In this document: piece by piece, positions 20,758 to 29,882 of the stretch
Numbering within the stretch: the first letter of the stretch is position 1
Layout of the letters: each line of letters begins with the position of its first letter
Assembly (NCBI GenBank): GCA_023258975.1
Contig: JAHFRD010000004.1
Coordinates: forward strand, 124,001-188,000
Length of the DNA: 64,000 nucleotides
From: Hydrogenophilales bacterium
Lineage (GTDB): Bacteria; Pseudomonadota; Gammaproteobacteria; Burkholderiales; Thiobacillaceae
Direction: 5' to 3'
Made by a program: the position numbers and the translations under genes
The notes under the pieces: model-generated
Told to the model about the DNA's origin: nothing
Databases searched by the model: none
The model's input: only the letters and a program-made list of their open reading frames with translations

Positions 20758-21342
20758 CTATTCCGGCCGGGCCGAGAAAGCCACGTCCTCGTATATCTCG
20801 TCGAGCGTCAACGTCACGCCCGGATCAAGCAATTCGATCTTGTCCTTGTCGCCGACTGATTCCAGCACCCAGCGGCCGTCCTCGCCGCGTCGGAACAGGT
20901 CGATGTGGCGGCGATCCTGTTCCACCAGCAGGTATTCGCGCAGAGTGTCGATCTTGCGGTAATGCTCGAACTTGAGGCCGCGGTCGTAGGCGGCGGTGGA
21001 TTCAGACAGCACTTCGACGATCAGGCTGGGGTGGCGTTTTGCGCTGTCGGCTTCCGGGGTCTTGTCGCGCGGGTCGCAGGTCACCAATACATCCGGGTAG
21101 AACACCGCGTCGGCGGCATCCACGCGCAGTTTCATATCGGCGATGAAGGCGCGGCAGGGGGTTCCACGCAGGGTGGCGCGCAGGCCGCTCGCAATGTTGA
21201 GCGCGATGGTGTTGTGTGTATCGCGCGCGCCGGTCATGGCGAATACTTCGCCGTTCAGATATTCGTGGCGTTCGGCCTGTTCGGCTTCCCAGCCCATGTA
21301 GTCGTCGATGCTGAAACGTGGTTCGATTTGCGGCAGGCCCAT
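20758..21342 (-). CDS. Uma2 family (PD-(D/E)XK nuclease-like) protein
   Basis: A 194-residue DUF820/Uma2 protein. The nuclease-like core is visible as VFYPDVLVTCD followed by PSLIVEVLSEST and the YRKIDTLREYLLVEQDRRHI block. The conserved Asp and Glu-X-X residues are kept, so a metal-dependent nuclease fold is expected, but biological roles of this family are not established. It begins MGLPQIEPRFSIDDYMGWE. Solitary gene between the helicase and the LysR regulator. Confidence 0.88.
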   Translation of the reverse strand: MGLPQIEPRFSIDDYMGWEAEQAERHEYLNGEVFAMTGARDTHNTIALNIASGLRATLRGTPCRAFIADMKLRVDAADAVFYPDVLVTCDPRDKTPEADSAKRHPSLIVEVLSESTAAYDRGLKFEHYRKIDTLREYLLVEQDRRHIDLFRRGEDGRWVLESVGDKDKIELLDPGVTLTLDEIYEDVAFSARPE

Positions 21343-21386
21343 GACGGATGGCTCCCGTTGTCAGACGAGGCGAGTATAGCCAGCGC

Positions 21387-22313
21387 CTACGCCCGATACA
21401 CCTCTTCCATGATCTCGATGAAGCGCCGCGCCTGCGGTGACAGGAAACGGCCACGGCGCAACACCAGGCCATAGCTTCGCTTCGGAAAGTATTTGGTGAG
21501 CGGGATGCTGACCAGTTCTTCCTTGCCGGTGAGGCAGATGTCGGTGACGATGGAAATGCCCATGCCCAGTTCCACGTACTTCTTGATGACTTCCCAGCCG
21601 CCGGCTTCCAGGGTGACTTCGAAGGTCAGGTTGTGCTGCTGGAACACGTATTTGACGATGCGCCAGGTGGACAGGTGCGCGGGCGGCAGGATCAGGCCGA
21701 AATGGCTGACGTCTTCCAGGGTGACTTCCTCGCCCGCAGCCGACTTCACCGCCAGCGGGTGGTCGAGCGGGGTAATCAACATGGGGTCGTAGCTCACCAC
21801 CGGCTGGTATTCGATGTCTTCCGGCACTTCCAGCATGGAGCCGACGGCGAAGTCGATTTCGTCCGAGCGCAGCATCTTGAGGCCGTCGCGGCCGGTGACG
21901 TTGTGCATTTTTAAATGCACCTTGGGATAGGCCACCACAAAACGGCGCACCGGTTCCGGCAAGGTGTAGAGGATGGTGGACTCGCCGGCGCCGATGTTCA
22001 GATCGCCCGATTCCAGTTTGCCGAAGTGGGCGGCGAAGCTTTCCTGCAATTTGTCGATGCCGTCGACCAGCGGCTCCGAGAGCTGGTAGAGCACCTCGCC
22101 TTCCGGGGTGAGCTTGAGATGCGGGCCGCGCCGCTCGAACAGCACCACTTCCAGTTCCCGCTCCAGCGCCTGAATCTGCAAGGAGACCGAGGGCTGCGAC
22201 AGAAACAGTTTTTCCGCCGCTTTCGAGATGCTGCCGCAGCGCACCACCTGGTAGAAGGCGCGCAGTTGCTTGAGCCGGTTGCTCTTGTAATAGAGCTGGG
22301 CATCGGAAGGCAT
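21387..22313 (-). CDS. LysR-type transcriptional regulator
   Basis: A 308-residue LysR regulator. The N-terminal winged helix is RLKQLRAFYQVVRCGSISKAAEKLFLSQPSVS (read in two parts), and the C-terminal ligand-binding domain resembles CysB/Cbl-type proteins (GMGISIVTDICLTG). An AAGGAG ribosome site precedes the ATG at 22313. It is divergent from rnfB-nifJ-rnf. The 168-base gap contains an imperfect palindrome TTCAAGATTGAA (about 22362-22373) and a CCCGACAAATCGGG hairpin near 22450. Control of the PFOR/Rnf operon, and its own promoter, is the natural hypothesis but is not proven. Confidence 0.9.
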   Translation of the reverse strand: MPSDAQLYYKSNRLKQLRAFYQVVRCGSISKAAEKLFLSQPSVSLQIQALERELEVVLFERRGPHLKLTPEGEVLYQLSEPLVDGIDKLQESFAAHFGKLESGDLNIGAGESTILYTLPEPVRRFVVAYPKVHLKMHNVTGRDGLKMLRSDEIDFAVGSMLEVPEDIEYQPVVSYDPMLITPLDHPLAVKSAAGEEVTLEDVSHFGLILPPAHLSTWRIVKYVFQQHNLTFEVTLEAGGWEVIKKYVELGMGISIVTDICLTGKEELVSIPLTKYFPKRSYGLVLRRGRFLSPQARRFIEIMEEVYRA

Positions 22314-22481
22314 GGGGTTCTCCTTGGATTTGCTGCATTGCATCATTAAAACGGCCAATGTTCAAGATTGAAATTATTGGCCGATCACATGGGTGCCATC
22401 TCAATACACTGTGCACTGCAACATTTAAGGACTTGATGGTCTTTAGATTCCCGACAAATCGGGTCAGGTAAAGGAGTTCGC

Positions 22482-23366
22482 ATGGAGATGATGGCAGGCG
22501 TAGCGATGGCGGGGGCATTCATGGCGCTCCTGGGCGGCGCTTTGGCCTGGCTGCTGGCGTTGGCCAACAAGCGTCTTTATGTCTACGAAGACCCGCGCAT
22601 CGGCGAGGTCGAGGAAATGTTGCCCAAGTCCAACTGTGGCGCCTGCGGCACGGCCGGTTGCCGCAATTTCGCGGAGCAGGTGGTGGCGGGGCAGATTCTC
22701 CCGGCCCAATGCACCGTCAATTCCCCCGACATGAACGCCACCATCGCCGGTTTTCTCGGTGTGGCGCTGGGCGAGGTGGAAAAACGGGTGGCGCGCCTGG
22801 CCTGCGCCGGCGGCAGCCATGTCGCCAGGGTGCGCGCCAGTTACAAGGGGATGTCCACCTGCCGCGCGGCGGCCACCGTGTCGGGTGGCGGCAAGGCCTG
22901 TGCCTGGGGCTGCCTGGGTCTGGCGGACTGCGAGGTGTCGTGCGAATTCGACGCCATCGCCATGAATCAATACGGCCTGCCGGTGGTGGATGCCGACCAA
23001 TGCACGGCCTGCGGCGATTGCGTCGAGGTGTGCCCGAAAGACCTGTTTTCCTTGCAGCCCGTGAGCCACAAGCTCTGGGTGGCCTGCAAGAGCCGGGCGG
23101 ATGGCGATATTTCCGAAGCGCAATGCGAGGTGGCTTGTACCGCCTGCGGCAAGTGCGTGATGGACGCCGCTCCCGGTCTGATCCGCCTGGACAACAACCT
23201 GGCGGTGATCGACTACGCCCTGAACCCCTTGGCGTCTCCCGTGGCGATCGAACGCTGCCCCACCGGGGCCATCGTCTGGCTGCAAGGCAAGCAGCCTTTG
23301 AGCGGGCGCGAAGCCAAGAAGATCATCCGCAAAGCGGCGCTCCCAGTGAACGCCAATGTCGTCTGA
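22482..23366 (+). CDS. rnfB: Electron transport complex subunit RnfB
   Basis: Ferredoxin-like entry subunit of the ion-translocating ferredoxin:NAD oxidoreductase. The 294 residues start with a membrane anchor (MAGAFMALLGGALAWLLALA). The conserved [4Fe-4S] module NCGACGTAGC (Cys52, 55, 60) follows, then ferredoxin clusters CTACGDCVEVCP and CTACGKCVMDAAPGL. The C-terminal part is longer than E. coli RsxB (192 residues), as in many anaerobes. It leads the operon and ends 13 bases before nifJ, tying PFOR output directly to Rnf. Confidence 0.92.
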   Translation: MEMMAGVAMAGAFMALLGGALAWLLALANKRLYVYEDPRIGEVEEMLPKSNCGACGTAGCRNFAEQVVAGQILPAQCTVNSPDMNATIAGFLGVALGEVEKRVARLACAGGSHVARVRASYKGMSTCRAAATVSGGGKACAWGCLGLADCEVSCEFDAIAMNQYGLPVVDADQCTACGDCVEVCPKDLFSLQPVSHKLWVACKSRADGDISEAQCEVACTACGKCVMDAAPGLIRLDNNLAVIDYALNPLASPVAIERCPTGAIVWLQGKQPLSGREAKKIIRKAALPVNANVV

Positions 23367-23379
23367 GAGGCACTACCCC

Positions 23380-26300
23380 ATGATCAAGAACCCCATTTCC
23401 AAACTCCTCGGCCAGATGCATCTGATGGAGCCGGGCCGCAGTGGCCAACCCGCCGCCAAGGCGGCCGCCGGGAACGTGAAGTATCCCGGCGTGCGCGACG
23501 CCATCGACGGCAACACCGCCGTCATCCTGGTCGAACGCGAAGCTTCCGACGCCGCCGGCGCCTACCCCATCACGCCGTCCACGCAGATGGGCGAATACTG
23601 GGCCGAGGCCGCCGCCGCCGGGCATGTGAACATCTCCGGCCGGCCGCTGATCTTCCTGGAGCCGGAATCCGAACACGCGGCCGCCGGCGTCACCGCCGGC
23701 ATGGCCATGACCGGTCTGCGCGCGGTGAATTTCACCTCCGCCCAGGGCCTCGCCTTCATGCACGAATCGCTCTACGGCGCGGTCGGCAAGCGTCTGCCCT
23801 ATGTGCTCAACCTGGGCTGCCGCGCCATCACCAAGGCCACGCTCAATGTGCATTGCGGCCATGACGACTACCACTGCGCCGACGATACCGGCTTCATCCA
23901 GGTGTTCGCCAAGAGCGCGCAGGAAGCCGCCGACCTCAACCTGATCGCGCGCAAGACCGCCGAACTGTCGCTGACCCCGGCGATGGCGGCGATGGATGGC
24001 TTTCTCACCACCCACCTGATCGAGCCGGTGCTGGTGCCGGAAAAGGAACTGGTGGCCGAGTTCCTCGGGCGTCCGGACGACCTCATCGACACCCCGACCC
24101 CGGCGCAGGAAATGATCTACGGGCCGAAGCGCCGCCGTGTGCCGGCGATCTGGGACGTGGACTCGCCGATGGTGTCCGGCGCGGTCGCCAACCAGGACGC
24201 GCACATGCAGGCCACCGCCGCGCAACGTCCCTACTTTTTCGAGCATATCCCGGCGATCCTGGATCAGTGCATGGCGGAGTATGGCGAGCTGACCGGGCGC
24301 CATTACAGCCGCGTGGACGCCTACCGCTGCGACGACGCCGAATACGTCATTCTCGGCATGGGTTCCATGTGTGTGCAGGCGGAAGCCGTGGCCGACTGGC
24401 TGCGCGACACCCGCAAGCTGAAAGTGGGCGTGGTCAACCTGACCACCTTCCGCCCCTTCCCCGGCGACCTGCTGGGCACGATTCTCAAGGGCAAGAAAGG
24501 CGTGGCCGTGCTGGAGCGCACCGACCAGCCACTATCCGAAGACCTGCCGCTGATGCGCGAGGTGCGCGCGACCATGAGCAAGTGCATGGAGAATGGCGTC
24601 GAAGCCGATACCTATCCCGGCTATGCCGCCTACGCTTCCACCAAGGACATGCCGCGCCTCTATTCCGGCTGCTATGGCCTCGGCTCGCGCGACCTGCAAC
24701 CGGAAGGCCTGGTCGCGGCAATCGAGAACATGCTGGATGGGGTTGGCAAAAGAGGCGCGCACAAGAAGTTCTTCTATCTTTCCATCGATTTCATCCGCGA
24801 CAAGGCGGCCAATCCCAAGCAGGAAATCCATCAGCAGGAACTCCTCGCCGCCTATCCCAAAATCAAGGAACTCGCGCTGCGCGGTTCGGAAAATCCCAAC
24901 CTGCTGCCGAAGGCCGCCATCGCCGTGCGCATGCACTCGGTCGGCGGCTGGGGCGCGGTGACCACCGGCAAGAACCTGGCGATGACCTTGTACGAACTGC
25001 TCGGCTGGGACATCAAGGCCAACCCGAAATACGGCTCCGAGAAAAAGGGCCAGCCCACCACCTACTTCCTTTCCGCCGCGCCGGAGCCGATTCGCGTCAA
25101 CTGCGAATACACCCATGTCGACGTGGTGCTCTCGCCCGACCCGCAGGTGTTCCTGCACACCAACGCGGTGGCCGGCCTGAAGAAAAACGGCGTGCTCATC
25201 ATCCAGAGCAATCTGCCGGATGCCGCCGCCGTCTGGGCCACCTTCCCGATCCACGCGCAGAAGACCATCGCCGGCAACGACATCAAGGTGTTCTATCTGG
25301 ACGCCTTCAGCATCGCCCGCGAGGAATCCTCCAACCCCGATCTGCAATTGCGCATGCAGGGCAACGCCTTCCAGGGCGCCTTCTTCCACGCCTCCGACGT
25401 CAAGGAGCGCGCCGGCCTGACCGAGGAAATCCTGTTCAAGGCCATCGAGAACCAGCTCAACGACAAGTTCGGCAAGAAGGGCAAACGCATTGTCGATGAC
25501 AACCTGCGCGTGGTGAAGCGCGGCTACACGGAAATCCACGAGATTCCCGCCGAGGTGAAAAAGGTCGGCGTGCGCGAGCCCGCCGGCTTCAAGGCCACGC
25601 CGTCGCTGCCCATCATGTTGAAGCGCATGCCGGAAAACGACGGCGCCCTGGCCAAGACCGCCGATACCCATCGCTTCTGGGAGCAGACCGGCAATTTCTA
25701 CATGTCCGGCAAGGGCTCCGACAACCTCGCCGACCCGTTCATGGGCATGGCCCTGATTCCCGCCGTCACCGGCGTCTATCGCGACATGACCCAGATCCGC
25801 TTCGAGCACCCGGTGTGGATCGCGGAAAACTGCACGGCCTGCGGCAACTGCTACACGCAATGCCCGGACTCCGCCATTCCCGGCCTGGTCTCCACTGTCG
25901 GCGACGTGCTCAACACCGCAGTCGGCAATATCGAGATGAGCGGCCGCATCACCCGCTTCCTGCGCAAGGGCTCCCGCGTCATCGAGAAGAAACTGCGCGG
26001 CGTGCTGGAAAAAGACGGGCTCGACGTGCGCGCCCTGCTCAAGCGGGCCATCGAGGAGGCCATGCACGAAGACGCCAACCAGGGCAACGCGGCGATGGAG
26101 GAGGAATATCACCTCCTGGAAAAAGAGATCGGCGAATTCCAGTTCGCCACCACCAAGCCGTACTGGACCAACAAGGAGAAGAAAGGCAAAGGCGGTGGCG
26201 GCCTCTTCTCCATTACCGTCAACCCCTACACCTGCAAGGGCTGCGCCCTGTGCGTGGAAGTTTGCGAGGACGACGCCCTGAAGATGGTCACCCAGACCGA

Positions 26301-28386
26301 CGACAGCATCGTGCAATTGCGCCGCGAATGGGATTTCTGGCTCGACCTGCCGACCACGCCCCAGGAATACAACCGCATCGACGATCTCGACGAGAAGATC
26401 GGTGCCCTGGAAACCCTGCTCCTGGACAAAAAGAACTACAGCAGCATGGCCTGTGGCGACGGCGCCTGCCTGGGTTGCGGCGAGAAGACCGCCATCCACA
26501 TCTTCACCGGCACGGTCACCGCGCTGATGCAACCGCGCGTGGCCGCCTTCGTGGCAAAGCTGGACGGCCTCATCGACGGCCTGGAAAAGCATCTGCGCAT
26601 GAAGCTCACCGAATCGGTGAACCTGTCCGACACCAGCGCCGTGATGGCCGCCGTCGCCGCGTGTGAAGCCAACCGAATGGGCGGCGACCTGACCCTGGCC
26701 AACCTGTCGCAAAGCCTGATGGCCGGCCACGCCGCGCAGCCCATCGACCCGCAATGGCTGAAATGGGTGACGCAGTTGCTGGCGCGCCTGAAAGACCTGA
26801 AGTGGCGTTACGTGGAAGGCCCGAGCAAGCGCGGCCGCGCCGAGATGGGCATCGTCAACTCCACCGGCTGCACCTCGGTGTGGGGCTCCACCTTTCCGTT
26901 CAACCCCTACCCCTTCCCCTGGACCTCGCACCTGTTCCAGGATTCCCCCTCGGTGGCGATGGGCCTGTTCGAGGGCCACATGAGCAAGATGGCGGACGGC
27001 TTCAAGGCCGTGCGCATGGCGGAACTGGAACTGGGTTTGTGTGGCAACTCCGGCGGCTACAACCCGGCCGCGCATGACGCCGAGTTCACCTACTTCAACT
27101 GGGAGAAATTCTCCGAGGAAGAGTGGCACCTGTGCCCGCCCGTGGTGGCGGTCGGCGGCGACGGCGCCATGTACGACATCGGCTTCCAGAACCTGTCGCG
27201 CGCCCTGATGACCGGCATGCCGGTGAAGATTCTCGTGGTCGATACCCAGGTGTATTCCAACACCGGCGGCCAGGCCTGCACCTCCGGCTTCATCGGCCAG
27301 GTGGCCGACATGTCGCCCTACGGCAAGAAGGATCACGGCAAGAAGGAAATCCGCAAGGAAATCAGCGTCATCGGCATGGCGCACCGTTCCGCCTTCGTCG
27401 CCCAGAGCGCCATCTCCAGCCCCACCCACCTGATCGAAAGCTACATCGACGGCCTCAATTCCCGGCGTCCGGCGCTGTTCAACATCTACGCGGTGTGCCC
27501 GCCGGAACATGGCGTCGGCGACGACACCTCGGTGGAACGCTCGAAGCTGGCGGTGGAATCGCGCGCCTACCCCCTGTTCCGCTACGACCCCGACCAGGGA
27601 ACCACTTTCAGCGAGTGCGTCAGCCTGGAGGGCAACCCGGAGATGGAGGCCGAGTGGCCCACCTATACCCTGGCCTACAAGGAGGAGGACGGCGGCGAGA
27701 AGAAGATGGAACTGCCGATGACCTTTGCCGACTTCGCCCTGGGCGAGGGCCGCTTCGCCAAGCAGTTCCGCAAGGCGCCGCCGGACACCTGGAACGATGA
27801 CATGGTGTTGCTGGCCGACTTCCTGAAATTCGATGCCGATGCGCGTGACGGCAAGTTCCCCTACATCTGGGCGGTGGACAAGAAGCAGCGCCTGATGCGC
27901 GTGCTGGTGTCGGCGGAACTGGTGAACTCCTGCGAGGAACGCCAGCAGTTCTGGCAACAGTTGAAGGATGTGGCCGGCCTGAACACCCCCGCCGTGGATG
28001 AGGAAGCCATCGCCAGCCGGGCGCGCGCCGAACTGCTGGGCGAAATCAGCGCCAGCCTGGCGAACTTCGGCACGGGTGTTGTAGCGCAGGCGTCCTCGCC
28101 TGCCACCGTTCATGCAAGCGAGACGCCCGCGCTACAGGGGGATGCGGTCTATGTCGATACGCCAGAGTGCACCGCCTGCGACGAATGCACCACCATCGCG
28201 CCGAAGACCTTCGCCTACAACGGTGACAAGAAAGTCATCGTCATCAACCCGCAAGGCACGAAGTTCGCCGATCTGGTCAAGGCCGCCGAGAAATGCACCG
28301 CCGGCTGCCTGCACCCCGGCACGCCCTGGAACCTGGGCGAGCCGAATATCGACAAGCTGATCGCCCGGGCGGCGAAGTACAACTGA
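23380..28386 (+). CDS. nifJ: Long pyruvate:ferredoxin (flavodoxin) oxidoreductase with C-terminal ferredoxin
   Basis: Interconverts pyruvate + CoA and acetyl-CoA + CO2 with low-potential electrons. The 1668 residues exceed the usual 1170-1200. Order: TPP/pyruvate domain (AYPITPSTQMGEYW); CoA and gamma domains (VGGWGAVTTGKNLA); two ferredoxin clusters (CTACGNCYTQCP near 818, CKGCALCVEVC near 951). Next come the CLGCGEKT cluster near 1030 and the TPP site VGGDGAMYDIGFQNLS with NTGG near 1260. Last is an extra single-cluster ferredoxin, CTACDEC near 1597. The linker before it (about 1568-1586) is encoded by palindromic repeat B2. Start MIKNPISK follows a GAGAGG ribosome site; MSSERHYP eight codons earlier is possible. 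Confidence 0.93.
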   Translation: MIKNPISKLLGQMHLMEPGRSGQPAAKAAAGNVKYPGVRDAIDGNTAVILVEREASDAAGAYPITPSTQMGEYWAEAAAAGHVNISGRPLIFLEPESEHAAAGVTAGMAMTGLRAVNFTSAQGLAFMHESLYGAVGKRLPYVLNLGCRAITKATLNVHCGHDDYHCADDTGFIQVFAKSAQEAADLNLIARKTAELSLTPAMAAMDGFLTTHLIEPVLVPEKELVAEFLGRPDDLIDTPTPAQEMIYGPKRRRVPAIWDVDSPMVSGAVANQDAHMQATAAQRPYFFEHIPAILDQCMAEYGELTGRHYSRVDAYRCDDAEYVILGMGSMCVQAEAVADWLRDTRKLKVGVVNLTTFRPFPGDLLGTILKGKKGVAVLERTDQPLSEDLPLMREVRATMSKCMENGVEADTYPGYAAYASTKDMPRLYSGCYGLGSRDLQPEGLVAAIENMLDGVGKRGAHKKFFYLSIDFIRDKAANPKQEIHQQELLAAYPKIKELALRGSENPNLLPKAAIAVRMHSVGGWGAVTTGKNLAMTLYELLGWDIKANPKYGSEKKGQPTTYFLSAAPEPIRVNCEYTHVDVVLSPDPQVFLHTNAVAGLKKNGVLIIQSNLPDAAAVWATFPIHAQKTIAGNDIKVFYLDAFSIAREESSNPDLQLRMQGNAFQGAFFHASDVKERAGLTEEILFKAIENQLNDKFGKKGKRIVDDNLRVVKRGYTEIHEIPAEVKKVGVREPAGFKATPSLPIMLKRMPENDGALAKTADTHRFWEQTGNFYMSGKGSDNLADPFMGMALIPAVTGVYRDMTQIRFEHPVWIAENCTACGNCYTQCPDSAIPGLVSTVGDVLNTAVGNIEMSGRITRFLRKGSRVIEKKLRGVLEKDGLDVRALLKRAIEEAMHEDANQGNAAMEEEYHLLEKEIGEFQFATTKPYWTNKEKKGKGGGGLFSITVNPYTCKGCALCVEVCEDDALKMVTQTDDSIVQLRREWDFWLDLPTTPQEYNRIDDLDEKIGALETLLLDKKNYSSMACGDGACLGCGEKTAIHIFTGTVTALMQPRVAAFVAKLDGLIDGLEKHLRMKLTESVNLSDTSAVMAAVAACEANRMGGDLTLANLSQSLMAGHAAQPIDPQWLKWVTQLLARLKDLKWRYVEGPSKRGRAEMGIVNSTGCTSVWGSTFPFNPYPFPWTSHLFQDSPSVAMGLFEGHMSKMADGFKAVRMAELELGLCGNSGGYNPAAHDAEFTYFNWEKFSEEEWHLCPPVVAVGGDGAMYDIGFQNLSRALMTGMPVKILVVDTQVYSNTGGQACTSGFIGQVADMSPYGKKDHGKKEIRKEISVIGMAHRSAFVAQSAISSPTHLIESYIDGLNSRRPALFNIYAVCPPEHGVGDDTSVERSKLAVESRAYPLFRYDPDQGTTFSECVSLEGNPEMEAEWPTYTLAYKEEDGGEKKMELPMTFADFALGEGRFAKQFRKAPPDTWNDDMVLLADFLKFDADARDGKFPYIWAVDKKQRLMRVLVSAELVNSCEERQQFWQQLKDVAGLNTPAVDEEAIASRARAELLGEISASLANFGTGVVAQASSPATVHASETPALQGDAVYVDTPECTACDECTTIAPKTFAYNGDKKVIVINPQGTKFADLVKAAEKCTAGCLHPGTPWNLGEPNIDKLIARAAKYN
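28080..28136. repeat. Palindromic repeat family B, copy 2 (inside nifJ)
   Basis: TGTAGCGCAGGCGTC at 28080-28094 is answered by GACGCCCGCGCTACA at 28122-28136, with the inner palindrome AGGCG...CGCCT. The repeat is translated in frame as VVAQASSPATVHASETPAL between the TPP domain and the C-terminal ferredoxin domain. Confidence 0.8.
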
Positions 28387-28400
28387 GACCGGAGATGATT

Positions 28401-28460
28401 CGTGGGAGCGGGCTTGCCCGCGATGTTGCCGCCGCAATCGCGGGCAAGCCCGCTCCCACG
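28401..28460. repeat. Palindromic repeat family A, copy 2 (before rnfC)
   Basis: A perfect 23-base inverted repeat: arms 28401-28423 and 28438-28460, 14-base loop. The core is GTGGGAGCGGGCTTGCCCGC. It ends only 11 bases before the rnfC ATG, so its hairpin abuts the translation start, where no Shine-Dalgarno sequence is visible. Confidence 0.92.
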
Positions 28461-28471
28461 GTGAATCGACC

Positions 28472-29833
28472 ATGAACTTCCTGCCCTTCTTCAAACAAAA
28501 CACATTCGCGCGTGGGGTTCATCCCGACGCGCAAAAGAGCACTGCCGGCAGTCCGATTCGTCGGATGCCGTTTGCGTCGCGCATGATCCTCCCCCTCGTG
28601 CAACACATCGGTAAGCCGGCAGTGCCCCTTGTTCGGGCCGGCGAGGAGGTCGTTCGTGGCCAACCCCTAGCCCGGGCCGACGGGTTTTTGTCGGTTCCCA
28701 TTCATGCCCCCGCCGATGGCGTCATCGAAGCCATCGAACTGAAACCCTCGGCGCGCGGCCCCTGGGTCGAATCCATCGTCCTGCGCGTGTATGAGGGTTC
28801 CACCCAGGAAGTGCGTTGGGCCAATCCGCGCGACATCGACGCGATGGCGCCCGCCGAAATCCTGCAAGCCATCCAGGACAGCGGCATGGTCGGCCTCGGC
28901 GGCGCGGCCTTCCCCAGCCACGCCAAGCTCGCGGTGCCCGCCGAAACGAAGATTCACACCCTGGTGGTGAACGGCTGCGAGTGCGAGCCCTATCTCACCT
29001 GCGACCACCGCCTGATGCTGGAATACCCGGAAGACCTCATGACCGGCATTCGCCTGGCCATGAAGGCGGTGGGCGCGGAGCGCGCCATCATCGGCGTGGA
29101 AGACAACAAGATGGACGCAGTGGCGGCCATTCAAGCCGCGATTGAAAAAGTTGGCCTGGCCGATGGCCGCGTCACGGTTCAGGCGGTGCCGACCAAATAC
29201 CCCCAGGGCGCGGAAAAGATGCTGGTGAAGTCGCTGCTGGGGGTGGAAGTCCCGGCGGGCGGCCTGCCCATGCATATCGGCGTGGTGGTCAACAACGTCG
29301 GCACCCTGGCGCTGCTGGGCAGCCTGCTGCCCGAGGGCTGCGGCATGACCGAGCGCGTCGTCACCGTCACCGGCCCCGGCATCCGGAAGCCGGGCGATTA
29401 CTGGGTGCCCCTCGGCACGCCGATGCGCACGGTGCTGAAATGGGCCGGAGTCAATAACGCAAACGAGGACGCCGGCGAGCGGGAAATCATCCTCGGCGGC
29501 CCGATGATGGGCCAGGCCGTCGCCTCGCTCGATGTGCCGGTGACCAAGGGTGTCTCCGGCATCCTGGTGTTCGACAAACTTCGGATCGAAGATGATCGCA
29601 AGCTGTGGCCCTGCATCAAGTGCGGCGAATGCGTGAAGGCCTGCCCGATGGGCCTCAATCCTTCCATGCTGGGCATGCTCGCCGGGCGCCGTGAATATGA
29701 GGAAATGGGCGCCCACTATCACCTGGGCGACTGCTTTGAATGCGGTTGCTGCACCTATGTCTGCCCCTCCCACATCCCTCTGGTTCAGCAATTCCGCGTG
29801 GCCAAGGGGATTCTGCGGGGGAAGGCGACCTGA
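28472..29833 (+). CDS. rnfC: Electron transport complex subunit RnfC
   Basis: NADH/FMN-binding peripheral subunit. The 453 residues carry the GVHPDAQK-type N-terminus, the FMN/NADH-binding fold GMVGLGGAAFPSHAKL with VNGCECEPYLTCDHR, and two [4Fe-4S] motifs (CIKCGECVKACP and CFECGCCTYVCP). It lacks the long repetitive C-terminus of E. coli RsxC. No ribosome site is visible between the upstream hairpin repeat and the ATG, which may limit or regulate translation. Confidence 0.95.
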   Translation: MNFLPFFKQNTFARGVHPDAQKSTAGSPIRRMPFASRMILPLVQHIGKPAVPLVRAGEEVVRGQPLARADGFLSVPIHAPADGVIEAIELKPSARGPWVESIVLRVYEGSTQEVRWANPRDIDAMAPAEILQAIQDSGMVGLGGAAFPSHAKLAVPAETKIHTLVVNGCECEPYLTCDHRLMLEYPEDLMTGIRLAMKAVGAERAIIGVEDNKMDAVAAIQAAIEKVGLADGRVTVQAVPTKYPQGAEKMLVKSLLGVEVPAGGLPMHIGVVVNNVGTLALLGSLLPEGCGMTERVVTVTGPGIRKPGDYWVPLGTPMRTVLKWAGVNNANEDAGEREIILGGPMMGQAVASLDVPVTKGVSGILVFDKLRIEDDRKLWPCIKCGECVKACPMGLNPSMLGMLAGRREYEEMGAHYHLGDCFECGCCTYVCPSHIPLVQQFRVAKGILRGKAT

Positions 29834-29882
29834 GTCGCCGTTTGCCCACACTTCCCCCCATTCAGACCCTCAGACCAAGCCC

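Noticed and set aside
24532-28113. A 1193-codon open frame on the minus strand opposite nifJ
   Set aside because: It mirrors the codon structure of a certain, highly conserved gene. Long antisense frames are expected at this GC, and its translation (His/Ala/Gly/Val-rich) has no recognisable domain.
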